DNA from: Thereva unica
Lineage: Eukaryota > Arthropoda > Insecta > Diptera > Therevidae
Assembly (NCBI GenBank): GCA_949987705.1
Contig: CATLJY010000064.1
Location: 121,886-185,885 of the forward strand
Length of the DNA stretch: 64,000 nt
Direction of reading: 5' to 3'
A program made the translations under genes and the position numbers. Under the pieces are notes generated by a model, which was given only the letters and a program-made list of their open reading frames with translations, was not told where the DNA came from and searched no databases. Shown here piece after piece: positions 21,402 through 33,489 of the stretch; within the stretch, counting starts at the first letter, position 1, and each line of letters begins with the position of its first letter.

Positions 21402-21872
21402 CGCAGGGGGTGGGGGTAAATCTGAAATTTCAAATGGCAACCCCTATTTTTTCTCACGGATTGTGATTCTCCGAAGAAAAATATGAAACTTTTGTCTTAA
21501 AATTTTTTTTATCCGAAGCTTCCCTGCACCCCCAAAACGAATTTTTAGGGGTGGGGAATAGTCCGGCAATTGTTCGATAAAAATTTTAAATAGCAACCCC
21601 CATTTTTTTTCACGGATTATGATTCTCCGAAGAAAAATATGAAACTTTTGTCTTAAATTTTTTTTTATCCGAAGCTCCCCTGCACCCCCAAACGAATTTT
21701 TGGGGGTGGAAAATGCCGAGAACGGTTCGTTTGGGGGTGCAGAGAAGCTTCTGACAAAAAAAATTTTAAGATAAAAGTTTCATATTCTTCTTCGGAGAAT
21801 CACAATCCGTGAGAAAAAATAGGGGTTGCCATTTGAAATTTCAGATTTACCCCCACCCCCTGCGAGGGGGTG
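21402..21872. mobile_element. Fold-back element with arms of about 135 bp
   Basis: The left arm (21402 to about 21537) and right arm (about 21725-21864) are inverted copies. Both carry GGGGGTGGGGGTAAATCTG and CACGGATTGTGATTCTCCG-type sequence on opposite strands. The middle repeats part of the left arm directly (about 21585-21705). It interrupts the LOA-like reverse transcriptase. No transposase, and no clear target-site duplication. Confidence 0.75.
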
Positions 21873-22001
21873 AGTGGGTGGGGGTGAGTTTCGTGTGCAA
21901 ACGATTCTATCCTCCAACCTGAGCAATTTTTGCTACAAACTTTTTTCACGAAAACCTACCCTTCAGGAAATATCGAACCGTTCCCACACCTTTTCCACAC
22001 C

Positions 22002-22002
<1 letters not shown>

Positions 22003-22048
<46 letters not shown>
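22003..22048. repeat. (TA)n tract
   Basis: Uninterrupted TA microsatellite, about 46 bp, which hosts the TIR element beginning at 22049. Confidence 0.95.
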
Positions 22049-22052
<4 letters not shown>

Positions 22053-22995
22053 CGATTCTCCAGAACCTTTAACCTGCTTGTCGCTTCGAATATTTTATGA
22101 CTAACAATTTTTATAAGAAGATTAAAAATAAAAGAAGCTATCAATAATGTTAAGAAACTATTAATGAACAATAAGATATAAGTACGAAGTCATTTAAAAC
22201 GGTATATTGCAATAAAATTTGAAAAAATGTTCCGTTACCTGTCACTTTTCGGCCTGTCTTTAGCGCTAATCTGAATGAAAAACTATTTATATTTGTGATA
22301 GGAAGCGTTGAAACAAATAGTGAAAAGTGAAAAGTTGTAGTTTAACTCTTAAGGAAAAATGCAGTTGTGTTCGGTGCAGTGTCAAATCGCTATATTTTCC
22401 AAAAAACAACTCTGAAGTTTGTCCCTAGGTTTTAACGTCAAAGTTGTAACCCGCATGGTAAGTCGAAGTACTCCAAATTGTCTCATTTTATCATAATTAT
22501 TTTTAAATGCACTTATTGTTCAGACACTAACGAACATGTGCATACATTTTGTGACAAAAATAAGTTGAAATCGGTTGATTTTTGGGCAAAACTGGGTAAC
22601 ATGAACGTAGGTTACATTTAAATGTCAAAGTTGTAACTGCAATTAATTTGCTCATATTACATTAAATTCATCCCCGTAAAATTTCTTATGACGTATTGTA
22701 ACTAATTAAATCATATGTAACGTTTCCTTCACTTAAATTGTTTCATGAATCTTAAAAAAAATAATTTAAGCGAATGTCAAAATTGTAACCATGTCAAATT
22801 TGATGTCAAAATTGTAACCATGTCAATACAACCATGTCATAAAAAAAATGCGCATTGAATTTTTTAATGTTCTACATCAGAAAACATTTATTTATGAAAT
22901 AAGAAACACAAAAAATATCATGGCACCGTTGTGCTATCAATTTGAAATTTCATTTTTCCAATTAGCTCAGGTTAAAGGTTCTGGAGAATCGCCCA
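22049..22995. mobile_element. 947-bp TIR element in (TA)n, complete copy
   Basis: The 28-bp terminal inverted repeats begin TGGCCGATTCTCC on the left and TGGGCGATTCTCC on the right (reverse complement), with one mismatch. TA flanks both sides. There is no transposase frame. Inside is a repeated GTCAAAATTGTAACCATGTCA unit. A second copy, lacking its right end, starts at 41471. A TA duplication is compatible with a Tc1/mariner-type mobiliser, though the (TA)n context makes the duplication uninformative. Confidence 0.8.
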
Positions 22996-23008
22996 TATAT
23001 ATATATAT

Positions 23009-25293
23009 GCAGTATAGAAACCTGCACAGCGGCGTCTGGATAAACGATAGCAGCGGCACGTCAGCGATAAGGACGTGTGGGAGCCGAGCCATGGAAGATA
23101 CCATGAGAAGCCCAGAGAATGGCTTCACGCGGGCAAAAGTAGGCGGAATACACGTCTACAGCTGCTATGCGGCGCCAAGCCGGACACTAGACGATTACGA
23201 GTCGATGCTGGAAAGGTTAGCCGCCGACGCGAGTCGCCATCACCCGGTAATATTAGCGGGTGATTTCAATGCTTGGGCTGTCGAATGGGGCAGTCGACAA
23301 ACGAATGCAAGAGGGCGCATACTTCGAGAAGTATTCTCGCGACTTAACGTAGTGTTAGTCAACTCTGGAGGCGAAAACACCTTCCAAAGGGGTGGGAGAA
23401 CATCGGTAATCGACATCACTTATGTGAGCGATTCAGTGGTCAAAGACCTACAATGGCGGGTGAGCGATCTGTACACGCACAGCGACCACCAAGCCATCAT
23501 CTTCGAGGTTGGTCAGCGTATAGAAAAGAGGAATCCTAGGTACGGAACGGCTAGAGGATGGGCCGTTAAGAAACTCGACGCAGAGGTATTCGAGGAAGTA
23601 TTCCTGCATGATGCGAGGTCGGCAGGAGGTGCCAGGGAAGGGGCAGAGAAAATAGAAGAATCAGTGAAATGGGCATGTGACGCATCCATGCCACGGCGCG
23701 CCGGCAATCGTAGACTCTCACCAAACTTCTGGTGGAACGCAGAGATCGATGAATGCCGAAGGATCTGTCTGAAAGCGAGAAGGAGAACTCAGAGAAGCCG
23801 GAACCGTCCGGATTTCGATGAACTCCTTCAGAGGTATAAGGAAGCGAGAAAAATGCTGAACAAGGCTATCGCTAGAAGTAAATCCGAGCACTTCAAAAGG
23901 TTATGCAGAGAAGCAGACTCGGACCCCTGGGGTGGAGCCTATAAAATGGTTATGTCAGCGGTCAAGGGCAAACGCTCTCCGCCGATCACCTGCCCCGCGC
24001 TGCTCCAGAGTATTGTGTATGTCCTGTTTCCACAGAACGTACGCACGGTCGATCTACCCACCCTCCAGGTGGACCCAGAAGAGATACCTGCGGTGACCGC
24101 AGATGAGATTCTGGAGGCTGCAAAAAAGGTAGCCATCAATAAGGCCCCTGGCATGGATGGCATACCAAATAAAGCGGCGAAGCTAGCAGCTTCAATAGCG
24201 CCAGACAGGTTCGCTGAAGTCTTCACAGCGTGCCTGAGAGAGGGGATCTTCCCGGAGCGATGGAAACAGCAGAAACTCGTGCTCCTACCGAAGCCGAACA
24301 AACCTCTAGGGGACCCATCGTCCTACAGACCGATATGCCTCCTTAGTTGTATAGGCAAACTTTTCGAGCGGGTGATCTGTAACAGGATTCTCCCTAGCGT
24401 CGAAAGGGTAGGTGGCCTGTCGGACAAGCAATTCGGCTTTAGAAAGGCAAGGTCGACGACTGATGCAGTCAATATGGTGGTGGGCATAGCAAGAGCCGCC
24501 ATAGAGAAAAATCACTGCTGCGCATTGATAACCCTCGACGTAAAAAATGCTTTCAACTCTGCGAGGTGGAGCAAAATAGTTGAGGCGTTGATCAAGCTAG
24601 GCACACCAAAGTACCTAGTGCGTGTAGTGGCCGACTACCTCCAGGGTAGGTCGCTTCATTGTGATTCGGATAATGGTCCTAAAGTGTTCGGGACAACATG
24701 CGGTGTCCCGCAAGGTTCCGTCCTGGGTCCTCTCCTATGGATCGCAATGTACAATGATGTGTTGGGGCTTCGCCTTCCAAAGGAAGCAGTGGCGATCGGG
24801 TATGCAGATGATATCGGGGTAGTTGTCGAAGGAAAACACCCAGATGACATCGAACTGTACGCAAACGAAGCGATCTGGGAAATAAAAGCGTGGTTAGAAC
24901 GCGCGGGGTTGAAGCTTGCTGAGCACAAAACGGAAGTAGTGCTGATCAGCAAGCGACGAAAGCTAGTATCCGTAAGGATAAAAGTAGGGGAACAGATCAT
25001 CCACTCACAGCCCGCACTAAGGTACCTGGGGGTGATGATCGATCGGAGGCTAAATTTCAAGGCGCACTTGGAGGGCACGGCAGACAAAGCGTCTGCGATT
25101 TGTGCAGCACTCGCAAGAATGCTGCCCAATGTTGGGGGCCCTAGACCGAGTCGCCGCCTCCTCTTGGGGAGGGTAGTAAGCTCAGTCCTGTTATACGCAG
25201 CGCCAGTGTGGGCAGCAGCGTTAAACAGGACTGCAAATAGCAGAAAATGGAGGGGTGCTTATAGGCTAAGTGCACTTCGCGCTTGCTGCGCGT
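23009..25293 (+). pseudogene. R1-clade copy C, ORF2 part, split by gypsy element
   Basis: The copy starts within the endonuclease (QYRNLHSGVWIND) straight after (TA)n. It stays open through the endonuclease (GDFNAW, SDHQ) and reverse transcriptase (LDVKNAFNSARW, YADD instead of the FADD of the other copies) to LRACCA. There the 15.4-kb gypsy element interrupts it. The continuation YRTTSDDAACVIAG resumes at 40670. Flanking GCGT occurs at 25290-25293 and 40670-40673, while undisrupted copies have it once. The open frame apparently fuses with upstream MITE sequence, which is incidental. Confidence 0.9.
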
Positions 25294-27064
25294 TGTAATG
25301 TGAACCTTGGGTTGATGGCCCGAAGAGATCAACTGCCGATCCACATACACAGAATAACAAAAATTTGAACACAAAATAAAAAGCTCCTGAAAATACGTAA
25401 GACAGTACCCCGGGCCATCTCGATTTGGGCTGCTCGTCGGGGGGTCGTGGAGTGGGGGAGACGACTCCAGAGGTACCGTATAACTTATGAAGTGCATCAC
25501 CAGAACGAAGCGCTTCCCCCCATGGCGGACACTGAGAACCTACAACATTCGAGTCAGATACCTGAAATCAACTTCCGGGGCGAAGAGCATCGTCCGCCGC
25601 TAAGGATTCATGAACCTAGTCCTTCCTCATGTCCAATCTAGACCATGGTAAAATCTTTCCTTATTTTTTTTTCTTTTTTTTGTTTTTTTTTTAATTCTTT
25701 TTACAAATTAGTTTTATTTAACTTTATTCAGTGTTTTTTTCTTTCTTTACACCACAGATACTATGAACGAAACAAAAAGATGAAAAATCCAAAACCTTAT
25801 GCTAATGGTCGACACTAGTGTAGGACTAATAGAAAAAAACTCGTCCTGGCCAGTACGCGTGTTTTCTTTACAAATGATGTCAATCTTGTCACAACGTATA
25901 TAAAAAAACGTGTGAAAAAAAACCGTAAACAATCAATGCTTGGTGTAACAACAATGAACAAAAAAAAAACACATTAACTAATGCGTTCAGACACATATAC
26001 AACTACGGATAACAAACTCACAAAAAAGATTTTTACCCATTTTGGGGAAAGGTTGCTATAATTATTCAAAACCTAGACTGGAATCCTGTCACCAAAAAGA
26101 AAATTCTACTATCACTAGTATCTATACACTATTGTAATATAATTCATTAAAAATTGTTAAATTGGGGCTCTGTCCCCTCTAAATTATGAAATGTAAATCG
26201 CTAAAGAAACAATAATCAAAGTAACAAAAAAAAACAATTATTTAATTTTCAAAATAAATCTTATGGCTTATCAATCCATCCGGTCCTCCTCCGCATATAT
26301 GGATGCCCCTGGTTATAGGACCCGTTTAACTTCTTGTTGTAGAGCCCTTCTCTTGCTCTAACATACTGCTATCTGACGTAGCTTAACACTAGATTACCTT
26401 AATAGTGTTCGTATCTGTACGACCACCTTAGCACCATCCGGACTTCTTGCGGTCTTCCTCATGCACCGACCACAGCCACGTGTACCTTCAATTATTTTCG
26501 GGGCTCCGCAGAGCAGCTCCGTCCTTGTTGTTTGATATTCCGTAATGTGTTGGTCCAGTTCGCTTAGGTGAAGATTCCAGATCAGTTCTTCCCCCAATCT
26601 GATTATCACCATAGGGGCTCCTTCCGGTCTTCTACAGCCCAAAATTTGCCACGACTTTGTGTTCCAAAAAAAATTCTCGTCCGGATAGCAGGATATTTGT
26701 AAGTGTAGGACGGTTTCTTCTTCCCAAAACTTTGCTTTTCGTTTTCGGGGGCCTTTTTAAAACATTTGCTTTACCGCTCCAAGTAAACTCTAACTTTTTT
26801 TTTGTTTTTACTTTAAAAAAAACTTTAAAAAAACTTTAAAAGAACTTTTATTTTTCCTTTATTGAAACAATTTCCATAAAAATTTTCCCCGTCCTCACTT
26901 TTTCATCAATCCCATTCCACTCCCCAAAAAAAATTTCCTAATTTTCCTTTTTTTTTCTTCGCCTGCCCGCTTTCAACTTCTCCAAATTGCTCCCACAAAT
27001 TCTATAGTGGCTACAGGGTGTATATTCATTAAGGATTTCATTAAGGATATAGCGTGCCGTTACA
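25294..27064 (-). repeat. 3' LTR of outer gypsy element
   Basis: 1,771 bp. On the minus strand it starts TGTAACGGCACGC and ends ...GGTTCACATTACA, the standard TG...CA. It matches 38894-40669 nearly base for base. The short frames inside it are not supported as genes. Confidence 0.95.
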
Positions 27065-27567
27065 CTCCCTCGGCTCCACAAACCCGACTTGCGAGGAGCC
27101 GAAAAAAACCCAAAACGCCTAAGTGTGCAATATCCCATTCCGTTGCTTGAGCCCAATGTGTGGCTCGACCCACTAACCTGAGATCAAGAGTCTCATGCAC
27201 CACCGACTGAGCTAGCCGGGCAGTTGAAAATATGATGGTAATGTTTGGTCCAAGCAATGGAGGGAACAGGTCAAAAATTTAAAAGAAAGGTGGATCGAAC
27301 AGAACTTATAATGATCCGTCGGATTTCCTCATAGTTGTCTCTAATCTACCGGAGAGTAGTGTTGAAAAACAAGAACGAGTCCGAAGACAATACCATATTG
27401 CCCCTTTTCGCGTCCCCATAAATCTCAACTCTACGACTCGAATAACGACCCCTTCCGATCCATCGGGTTGAATCTCCAGCAATACCACATTGCCTTCGAC
27501 TCCGCCCGGTGGACCGCAAGGACCCATTTCGCCAGTAGAATCAGTGACGTGCTTGCTTCGACGTGTA
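27065..27567 (-). other. Outer gypsy 3' region between pol and LTR
   Basis: About 500 bp without a convincing gene. It holds the tRNA-Lys-like sequence (27151-27221) and, next to the LTR, a purine-rich run on the minus strand (GAGCCGAGGGAG) that is a candidate polypurine tract. A 73-residue frame at 27306-27527 (MGPCGPPGGVEGNVV...) has no recognisable domain. Confidence 0.6.
27151..27221 (-). pseudogene. tRNA-Lys(CUU)-like sequence inside outer gypsy
   Basis: The minus-strand 71-mer begins GCCCGGCTAGCTCAGTCGG and contains GAGACTCTTGATCTC (a 7-nt loop with anticodon CTT) and GTGGGTCGAGCC. It ends ATTGGGC, which pairs with the 5' acceptor strand with one mismatch. It therefore resembles eukaryotic tRNA-Lys. 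The T loop is one base short and the T stem imperfect, so it is probably a pseudogene or a tRNA-derived head rather than an active tRNA. The element's primer site is complementary to the 3' end of the same tRNA species. Confidence 0.75.
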
Positions 27568-29766
27568 CTATTTACGCAGGTCCTTGGCGTGATATGTGCC
27601 CAGAGATCTACCTCGTAAGTCCTTCAATTCGTATAAACAGCTTCCAATTTTCTTGTGTATTCGTGCTTTCGCGAATCTGGGCGCCAGTTTGGCATTAAAG
27701 CGACCGGCCCGGTTGCTTACCCAGAAGGTTCGGCGAAATACCTCATCTCCGGGCTGAAACTCAACCACACGGCTACGCAAGTTGTACTGATTCTCATGCC
27801 GAGTGTGAGCGGCGGCTAACTTAAGCTCGACCCGTTCACGAAGTAGTTGCAGACGGTCCGTCAAAGGCCAAAATGCTATATCTCCCTCCTGGATAACGTT
27901 TAGTTTCTTCAGGACTGGATAAGCTGATCCGTGTAGGATCATGTGACTACCAAAAAGAGCCTGATATGGGGACATACCAATCGCTTCGTGGTGGGCACTA
28001 CGAAGAGCACATTCAATGGACGAAAGATGTCTATCCCACTCACGATGATCTTCCTTCAGATACGCCCTGATGGCGGAGAGGACAGATCTATTCACCCGCT
28101 CAGAAGCGTTGGGGTGCGGCGAATATACGGCTGTGCGAACATGTCGCACACCATAATCCTCCAAAAGCTTGGCAAATTCTTTGGAGGTGAATTGCCGACC
28201 ATTGTCGGAAAAGATAGTTTCAGGAACTCCAAATGTGTGAAACACCGTTTGTTCCAGAAACTTGACGGACGCCGCAGTGGTTTCGGCGGACACTGGGTGG
28301 AGAAACGCGAACTTGCTGTACGCGTCCAGGACGACGAACACGGCCGTGTGCCCTTTTCTCGTCCGGGGATAAGGACCCAAGAAATCTACATACAAAAGTT
28401 GGAACGGTCTAGATACGTCCATGGGCTTACCCATAGGCGGTCGAAGGACTGAATTGGGGGCTTTCGTTGTCTTGCAAATGTCACATTGTGACACCACATC
28501 TCGGACCTGCTTGGCCATTCCCGGCCAAAAATATTTATTTCGAAGCCGTGATAAGGTTTTCCCCACTCCACCATGCGAAGTTTGTGGAGGTGAGTGAGCA
28601 GACTCGATGAGGGAATTGGTTAAATCATGCGGGACCCATAGCTTCCATGTTAAATCATCAGCAACAGGGTCTCCGGTACGTGGGGATGTACGATGGAATA
28701 CATACCCATCTGCGACCCGCAGGTCTGGCAACTGCCGTGAGGCTTGCAAGATTTGTTCACCCAGTTGTAAATATTCGGGGGATTTGAAAGACGGAGACTC
28801 TAAGTCCACGTCTTGACAGAAGGATAATTCGTCGACTCCGTGCAGGCGCGACAAGGCATCAGGAACCACATTTTGGCTACCTTTGCGATGTTCGATTTTG
28901 AAATCGAACCCCTGCAGCTTTAAACTCCACCTTGCTAATCTGCCGCTGAGCTCCTTTTGGCCCATGAGCCACTTCAAGCTAGCATGATCAGTGATGATCG
29001 TGAAAGCCTGACCCTCAACATATGCTCTAAACTTCTTTACACTCAGTACGGCTGCATTGCATTCAAGCTCAGTGATGGTGTAGTTCCGTTGTGCCCCATT
29101 CAACTTTTTGGACATATAAGCTATCGGATGTTCTCCTCCATCCATGTCCTTTTGAAAGAGCACACTACCTACACCAGTCCTGCTGGCATCGCACTGAATG
29201 AAGAAAGGCCTAGAGAAATCTGGAGTTACTAATAGAGGAGCTTTAGTCATCAGCTCTTTTAAAGTCTCGAACGACTGCTGAGCCTCATCACTCCAGGTAA
29301 AAGTTTTAGTCTTCAAACAATCCGTGATTGGAGAAGCCACGCTAGCATAATTGGGTATGAAACGCTGATACCATCCGGTCATACCCAAGAACCTCCGGGT
29401 CTGCTTATGAGACTTCGGAGTCGGGAATTCCGTAATGGCCGTCACCTTGTTGGGATCAGTTTTCAGAGTCCCATCACCAATTATGAAGCCGAGATACTTG
29501 ACTTCAGTCACGCAAAATTTGCTTTTATCTAGATTGATGGACAACCCAGCACGACGGAGACAGCTGGAGACTTCGTCCAGAAGTCGCAAGTGGGAGTCAA
29601 AGTCAGGGGAAACTGTGAGAAGGTCGTCCAGATAAACAAAGACGTTCTCACGTAAATGGCCCGGGATGGTTTTGTCCATCAAGCGACACATGCGCTGTGG
29701 GGCATTGCATAAGCCGAAAGGCATGACTGTGAACTGGTACAGCGGACGACCTGGGACAGTGAAAGC
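27568..29766 (-). pseudogene. Outer gypsy Pol, C-terminal part (RT palm to integrase)
   Basis: This continues the Pol frame from 35444 after the inner element: TVPGRPLYQFTVMPFGLCNAPQRM, then FVYLDDLL (RT catalytic YLDD), RNase H (FFIQCDASRTGVGSVLFQ, IITDHASLKWL, RKGSQNVVPDALSR) and integrase (HGGVGKTL...YFWPGM...CDICK; VDFLGPYP; SDNGRQFTSKEF; a third region with SERVNRS). The C-terminal domain ends YHAKDLRK. All catalytic motifs look intact. The only break is the inner retrotransposon, so this was probably a functional gene until that insertion. Confidence 0.95.
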
Positions 29767-30320
29767 TGAAATGGGGGACGTACTAATTTCTGCGTCTTCC
29801 CTCATCTCATTGCAATATATAAGTGATATATGTATATATATTGCCAATAAAAACTTTTACTTCACATATTTTATATTAATATTATTCTTTTATTTAATAC
29901 GTTTATTTAACATTTATTTATTATTATATTTAATAGCTTTAGATTTTAATAGTTTAAGATTTTTCTATTTTTTATTATGTCACACCGAAAATTACATAAC
30001 GGTTTTTAATTATACAACTTATTATAGGAGACTTCCTTATCGAATCAACTCCTAACTAATACTCTTACAAAAATTCAAAATAATTTTTAATATCACAATA
30101 TTTGTGTGGCTATGTTTTTTAAAATTGTTTCTGTGTACAGTGTATACATACGTGATATGACAATCCAAATTCCCCAAGTGTATTTAATAGTAGTAGTGAG
30201 AATCCAAATTGTGACGTAACCAAAAACACTGTGCTTAAAATTATTAGAACAGAAACTGAGTGGATACTTGAATAAAACTTATTACAACGAAACGCGTATA
30301 TACAAGTAGCGACTGCTACA
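29767..30320 (-). repeat. 3' LTR of inner gypsy element
   Basis: 554 bp, TGTAGCAGTCGC...CCCCCATTTCA on the minus strand. It matches the other LTR throughout by eye, including identical incidental frames. A polypurine tract (AAGGGGGAG, minus strand, about 30324-30334) sits directly upstream. Confidence 0.95.
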
Positions 30321-30415
30321 TAACTCCCCCTTCAGCGCGAGCGTCCATGAATGTACTATCATACTTTATTTTAATATTTAATTACTCAAATAAAACGAAA
30401 AAAAAATTTTTAATT

Positions 30416-33400
30416 TTATAACCGAAATGAAACTTTTTTCTTTGAACTTCTAGTTACTGGTTTTTCAGTGTCTTCCTTTTTTTCAATAAAGGCGGGTTTT
30501 AATCTATCAATTGATACTACCATTATTTTTCCGTTGACGTCAATCGTGAAAACTTTTTTATTTCTCTTAATAACTTTAAAAGGACCTTCATAAGGATCCT
30601 GCAAGGATCCCCTACCTCTATCTGTCCTCAAAAAAACGAATTCGCAATCTTCTAAGTCTTTTGGAACATAGAAATTTCTTCTTTGATCCCGAGAATCTGT
30701 TGGAACGATGTTCCTCATGTGATCTCGTAATTGTTCTACTAGGTCTGTTGGATCTGATACTTGATGTGGGTCCCTCACAAAGAATTCTCCCGTGATACGT
30801 AGTGTTTGACCATAAACTAATTCAGCCGGACTACAATTAAGATCCTCCTTAACTGTTGTTCTTAAACCTAGTAATATAGCTGGGATGTGCAACAACCAAT
30901 TTGGATTAGACATCTTAGCTCTAAGAGATGCTTTAAACTGTTTGTGTAGCCTCTCCACCATTCCGTTTGATTGTGGATGATACGCTGTTGTTCGAATCTT
31001 ATGTGTTCCTAATGATTTTGAAAATTCCTCAAAAAGTTTTCCTTCAAATTGACCTCCTTGGTCCGTAGTAACTGTCAATGGAATCCCAAATCTCGGAAAA
31101 TATTGCTCATATAATGTCTTGACTACTATGCTGGCTGTAATACTCTTTAGTGGGTATACTTCCGGCCACCTGGTGAATCGATCCACTACTGTTAACAAGT
31201 ATACGAATCCTTCCACCGGATGCAATGGGCCTACCAAATCTACATGGATGTGTTCAAACCTTCCCATAGGTATCTGGAATTTTTGTATCGGAGATTTTGT
31301 ATGTCTGTGAATTTTCGCTTTTTGACACGTTATACATGACTTCGCCCATAAATTAATATCAGTATTCATCCTAGGCCAAAAATATCTTCTTGTAATTAAT
31401 TTCCTTGTACCTTGTATTCCTGGATGTGATAAGTTATGGATTTTGTCAAATATGCTTCTTCGTAATATCTCTGGTACGAATGGACGATCTCTACTAGTGG
31501 AACACTCTAACCAGATTTTACTTTCTAAGAAAGGTACATCTGTTTCCACTAAAATGAATTTCGAACTTTTATTTGGGTTTTCAATCAACTGTTTTAACTC
31601 TGTATCATCCTTTTGTGCTTCTGCGATAATGCTTAAATCTATTTGTTTTTCGCTAACCGCGTCACAATTGCTATTTTCTACAGTTACCCGTGATAAAGTA
31701 TCAGCTACTACATTTGATTCTCCCTTGATGTATCTTATATCGGAGGTGAATTGGGTAACATAGTCTAATTGTCTTGCTTGTCTTGGACTTCTCTCCGCTT
31801 TGGTCCAAATTGCGGATGTTAAAGGTTTGTGATCCGTGAATACTGTAAATTCACGACCTTCAAAAAAATGTCTAAAGTGTTTAATACTTGAGTACATTGC
31901 CAAAAGCTCTCTATCAAATGTAGAATACTTAATTTCTGCATTGTTTAATTTTCTGGAATAAAACGCCAAAGGTTCGCTTTCACTGTTGTTAATTTGTTCC
32001 AACATTGCTCCAATCGCAATGTTTGATGCATCAACCGTCAACTTCAAAGTAGGATTCTCCGCTGGATGCACTAATAACGTTGCCGAAATAAAAGCCTTCT
32101 TCACTTTGACGAACGCGTCTTCGCATTCTTCCGTCCACTCAAAATTTTTTAAACTCTTAGGTTTTTTAAGCTCCCTAACTAAATGTATATGAATGGGGCT
32201 TAACAACTCTGCTAATCGTGGAATGAATCTGTGAAAGTAATTTACCATTCCTATGAATTGTTGAATCTGCTTAATGGAAGTAGGTGAAGGGAAATCCTGG
32301 ATGAATTTAATTCTATTTTCAGAAGGAAGAATCCCGTCCTTCGTAATTTTGTGACTTAAAAATTCAATTTCATGTACACCAAAAAGACATTTCCCTGGAT
32401 TAATATTTATTCCATACTCTTCTAAACGGCCAAACACCTGCTCTAAGTGTTTCTTGTGTTCCTCCTTATTTTTGCTTGCAACCAATATATCGTCAATGTA
32501 GACAAAAACGAATTCCAAACCAGTTAAAACTCTATCCATAAATCGTTGGAAAGTTTGAGCAGCATTTCTAAGTCCAAAGGGCATTCGAGTAAATTCGAAT
32601 AAACCGAAAGGTGTAGTTATCGCTGTCTTATAGATATCTTCCTCTGCCATAGGTATGTGATGGTAAGCTCTCACTAAATCAATCTTCGAAAATATGGAAC
32701 AACCATTCAAATTTAACGTAAAATTTTGAATGTGAGGAATCGGGTATCTGTCTGGAATTGTTATTGAGTTTAGTCTCCGGTAATCTCCGCATGGTCGCCA
32801 ATCAGTGGAATCTTTCTTTGGAACCATGTGTAGTGCTGATGAGACTGATGACGAAGTTGTTCTGCATAAGCCTAATTTTACCATGTGCTCGAATTCTAAT
32901 TTAGCGATTTTAAATTTATTAGTGTCAAGTCTTCTAGGTCTTGAAAATGGTAGTTGATCTTTAGTGGTAATAGTATGCACTATATTATGTCGTACAGGTA
33001 AATCATAGCGTGGAGGTTGAGTTAGAGAGGGAAATCTAGCTAAAACATTACCATATTCACTATCAAAGGTACAATGCCTGGGTGAAGGAGAATCTGTTTT
33101 AATCATGATTCCATTAACTGTTAACTCGGTGTTACCATCTATTATTCTCTTATTTTTTAGATCAACCAGCAAATTGAATTCAGAAAGAAAATCTGCGCCA
33201 ATAATAGGTTTGTCGACGCTTGCTATAATGAACGGAAAAGTTAAATCTCGTCTTAATCCAAAGTCTATCTTGAGAAGTTTTTCTCCGTAAGTATGGATAA
33301 TTGATCCGTTAGCTGCTGTAAGAATTAAATTTGGATTTCTTTTACATTTGCCACAATATGAATTCGGTATTACTGATAATTCCGCTCCTGTATCAATTAG

Positions 33401-33489
33401 AAATTTAAGTTTATTTTCTTTATCGTAAATAAAAAGTCTATTAGATTTTTTTGGACTATTATTTTTAAAACACGCTGAAGGGATATTTA
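30416..33489 (-). CDS. Inner gypsy Pol polyprotein (protease-RT-RNaseH-integrase)
   Basis: The frame has no ATG of its own at the start. It is entered by a -1 shift at the end of gag and reads [11 protein letters not shown]..., then protease [57 protein letters not shown]. RNase [35 protein letters not shown]. Integrase: HHCC region [10 protein letters not shown]...CITCQKAK, then core [16 protein letters not shown] and [10 protein letters not shown]. It ends [11 protein letters not shown]. The tracked part from 30416 to 33172 is 918 residues; the protease adds about 100. No stop or frameshift was seen. Confidence 0.95.

Noticed and set aside
25294..27064. Host gene or segmental duplication (1.77-kb repeat at 25.3 and 38.9 kb)
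   Set aside because: TG...CA ends, adjacent primer site and polypurine tract, and the flanking GCGT duplication show it is an LTR pair.
27065..27567. Envelope gene in the outer gypsy element
   Set aside because: Only about 500 bp separates pol from the 3' LTR, and it holds no frame with signal peptide or membrane segment. The element is treated as a plain retrotransposon.
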